NCBI GenBank assembly: GCA_021414165.1
Contig: JAIOPA010000350.1
Location: 1-5,328, forward strand
Reading direction: 5' to 3'
Length of the DNA stretch: 5,328 nt
Source: Candidatus Eiseniibacteriota bacterium
GTDB taxonomy: Bacteria; Eisenbacteria; RBG-16-71-46
The number at the start of each line of letters is the position of its first letter. Position 1 is the first letter of the stretch. The notes beneath the pieces are model-generated. The model ran no database searches and was not told the origin of the DNA. It saw only the letters and a program-made list of their open reading frames with translations. This document shows, one piece after another, positions 4,627-5,328 of the stretch. The position numbers were made by a program, and so were the translations under genes.

Positions 4627-5328
4627 ATGGCCGGTTCGACCACGACGAAGGGCCCGTTCATCGTTGCACTCGATCAGGGCACCACGGGTTCCACCGCGCT
4701 GGTGCTCGATGCGCGTGGCCGTGTGTGTGGCCGCGGCTACGCCGAACTGCCGCAGCACTTCCCCAAGCCGGGCTGGGTCGAGCACGACCCCGATGAGATC
4801 TGGGACAGCGTGCTCACGGCCTTGAAGCACGCGCTGGCTGCCGCACGCATCCAGGGCGCTCAGGTCGCCGCGATCGGCGTCACGAACCAGCGCGAGACGG
4901 TCGTGCTGTGGGACAAGCGCACGGGCAAGCCGCTGGGCAACGCCATCGTGTGGCAGGACCGCCGCACGTCGGCGCGCTGCGATGAACTGCGCCGCAAGGG
5001 CAAAGAGGCTGCGATCCGCCGGCTCACCGGGCTCGTGTGCGATCCGTACTTCTCGGCCAGCAAGCTGGAGTGGCGCTTCGCGCACGAGCGGTCGCTTCGC
5101 ACGCTGGCCACGCGCGGTCATCTGGCGTTCGGCACGGTCGACAGTTGGCTCGTGTACAAGCTCACCGGTGGTGCGGTGCATGCCACCGATCCCACCAACG
5201 CGTCGCGCACCATGCTGTACGGCCTGCGCTCCATGCGCTGGGAGCCGTCGCTCTTGAAGACCTTCGGCGTGCCCGCGAGCGTGCTGCCCGAGGTGCGCCG
5301 CTCGGCCGGTGACTTCGGCCGCACGCGC
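4627..5328 (+). CDS. glpK: Glycerol kinase, N-terminal 234 residues (cut by right edge)
   Basis: ATP-dependent kinase of the FGGY family that turns glycerol into sn-glycerol-3-phosphate, feeding GlpD. The frame is open to the last base; E. coli GlpK has 502 residues, so a little under half is present. The phosphate-binding loop DQGTTGST is at 16-23. KPGWVEHDPDEIWDSV (47-62) and GVTNQRETVVLWDK (84-97) follow. AIVWQDRRT (106-114), DPYFSASKLEW (139-149), FGTVDSWLVYKLT (168-180) and TNASRTMLYGL (190-200) are strongly GlpK-like. R89, E90, W109 and Y141 correspond to the E. coli glycerol contacts Arg83, Glu84, Trp103 and Tyr135, all retained, which favours glycerol kinase over xylulose or ribulose kinases. 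The catalytic Asp of E. coli (Asp245) and the allosteric sites for fructose bisphosphate and EIIA-Glc lie mostly beyond the edge and cannot be judged. GGGAG (4616-4620) sits 6 nt before the ATG. Confidence 0.96.
   Translation, partial: MAGSTTTKGPFIVALDQGTTGSTALVLDARGRVCGRGYAELPQHFPKPGWVEHDPDEIWDSVLTALKHALAAARIQGAQVAAIGVTNQRETVVLWDKRTGKPLGNAIVWQDRRTSARCDELRRKGKEAAIRRLTGLVCDPYFSASKLEWRFAHERSLRTLATRGHLAFGTVDSWLVYKLTGGAVHATDPTNASRTMLYGLRSMRWEPSLLKTFGVPASVLPEVRRSAGDFGRTR

Noticed and set aside
3819..4661. 280-codon minus-strand open frame opposite glpD
   Set aside because: It lies almost wholly against conserved glpD codons and its composition is that of a GC-rich mirror frame, with no recognisable domain.
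1..5328. tRNA or rRNA genes, CRISPR arrays, insertion sequences or a novel defence or mobile system
   Set aside because: No repeat-spacer periodicity, transposase-like frame, terminal inverted repeats or RNA-gene features were seen; all genes belong to ordinary metabolic or hypothetical families and base composition is even across the window.

Overview
This is a high-GC bacterial window whose coding capacity is almost fully explained by five genes. They are a GNAT acetyltransferase (+), an aldo/keto reductase (-), an exported DUF547 protein (+), an aerobic glycerol-3-phosphate dehydrogenase glpD (+), and the first 234 codons of glycerol kinase glpK (+), cut by the right edge. G/C-rich third positions, GTG and TTG starts and recognisable Shine-Dalgarno sites point to a free-living, GC-rich, respiring heterotroph. 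Gemmatimonadota would fit the overall style, but nothing here fixes the phylum.

Layout. 1-116: a short upstream region with a plausible sigma70-type promoter for the acetyltransferase, and possibly the first 15 codons of a divergent gene leaving the window on the left. 117-734: acetyltransferase, best started at a TTG with a good ribosome binding site. 735-791: convergent junction with two overlapping inverted repeats. 792-1817 (-): Kv-beta/YghZ-type aldo/keto reductase with a Lys/Ala-rich tail. 1818-2070: divergent intergenic region with a perfect 19-bp palindrome beside a TATAGA -10-like box. 2071-3042: DUF547 protein with a signal peptide. 3043-3128: gap with a tandem 15-bp repeat, a consensus Shine-Dalgarno and a 12-codon leader ORF that overlaps the glpD start. 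3129-4589: glpD. 4590-4626: gap with an 8-bp hairpin. 4627-right edge: glpK.

How the genes work together. GlpK phosphorylates glycerol to sn-glycerol-3-phosphate, and GlpD oxidises this to dihydroxyacetone phosphate at the membrane, passing electrons to quinone. This is the standard aerobic glycerol pathway, here in the order glpD-glpK. The aldo/keto reductase resembles the group containing E. coli YghZ, which reduces L-glyceraldehyde-3-phosphate to glycerol-3-phosphate, so a link to the glp genes is conceivable but unproven. The acetyltransferase and DUF547 protein have no evident role in glycerol use.

I did not find a new multi-gene system. The points most worth a second look are small and non-coding: the repeat/leader arrangement ahead of glpD and the palindrome ahead of the DUF547 gene.
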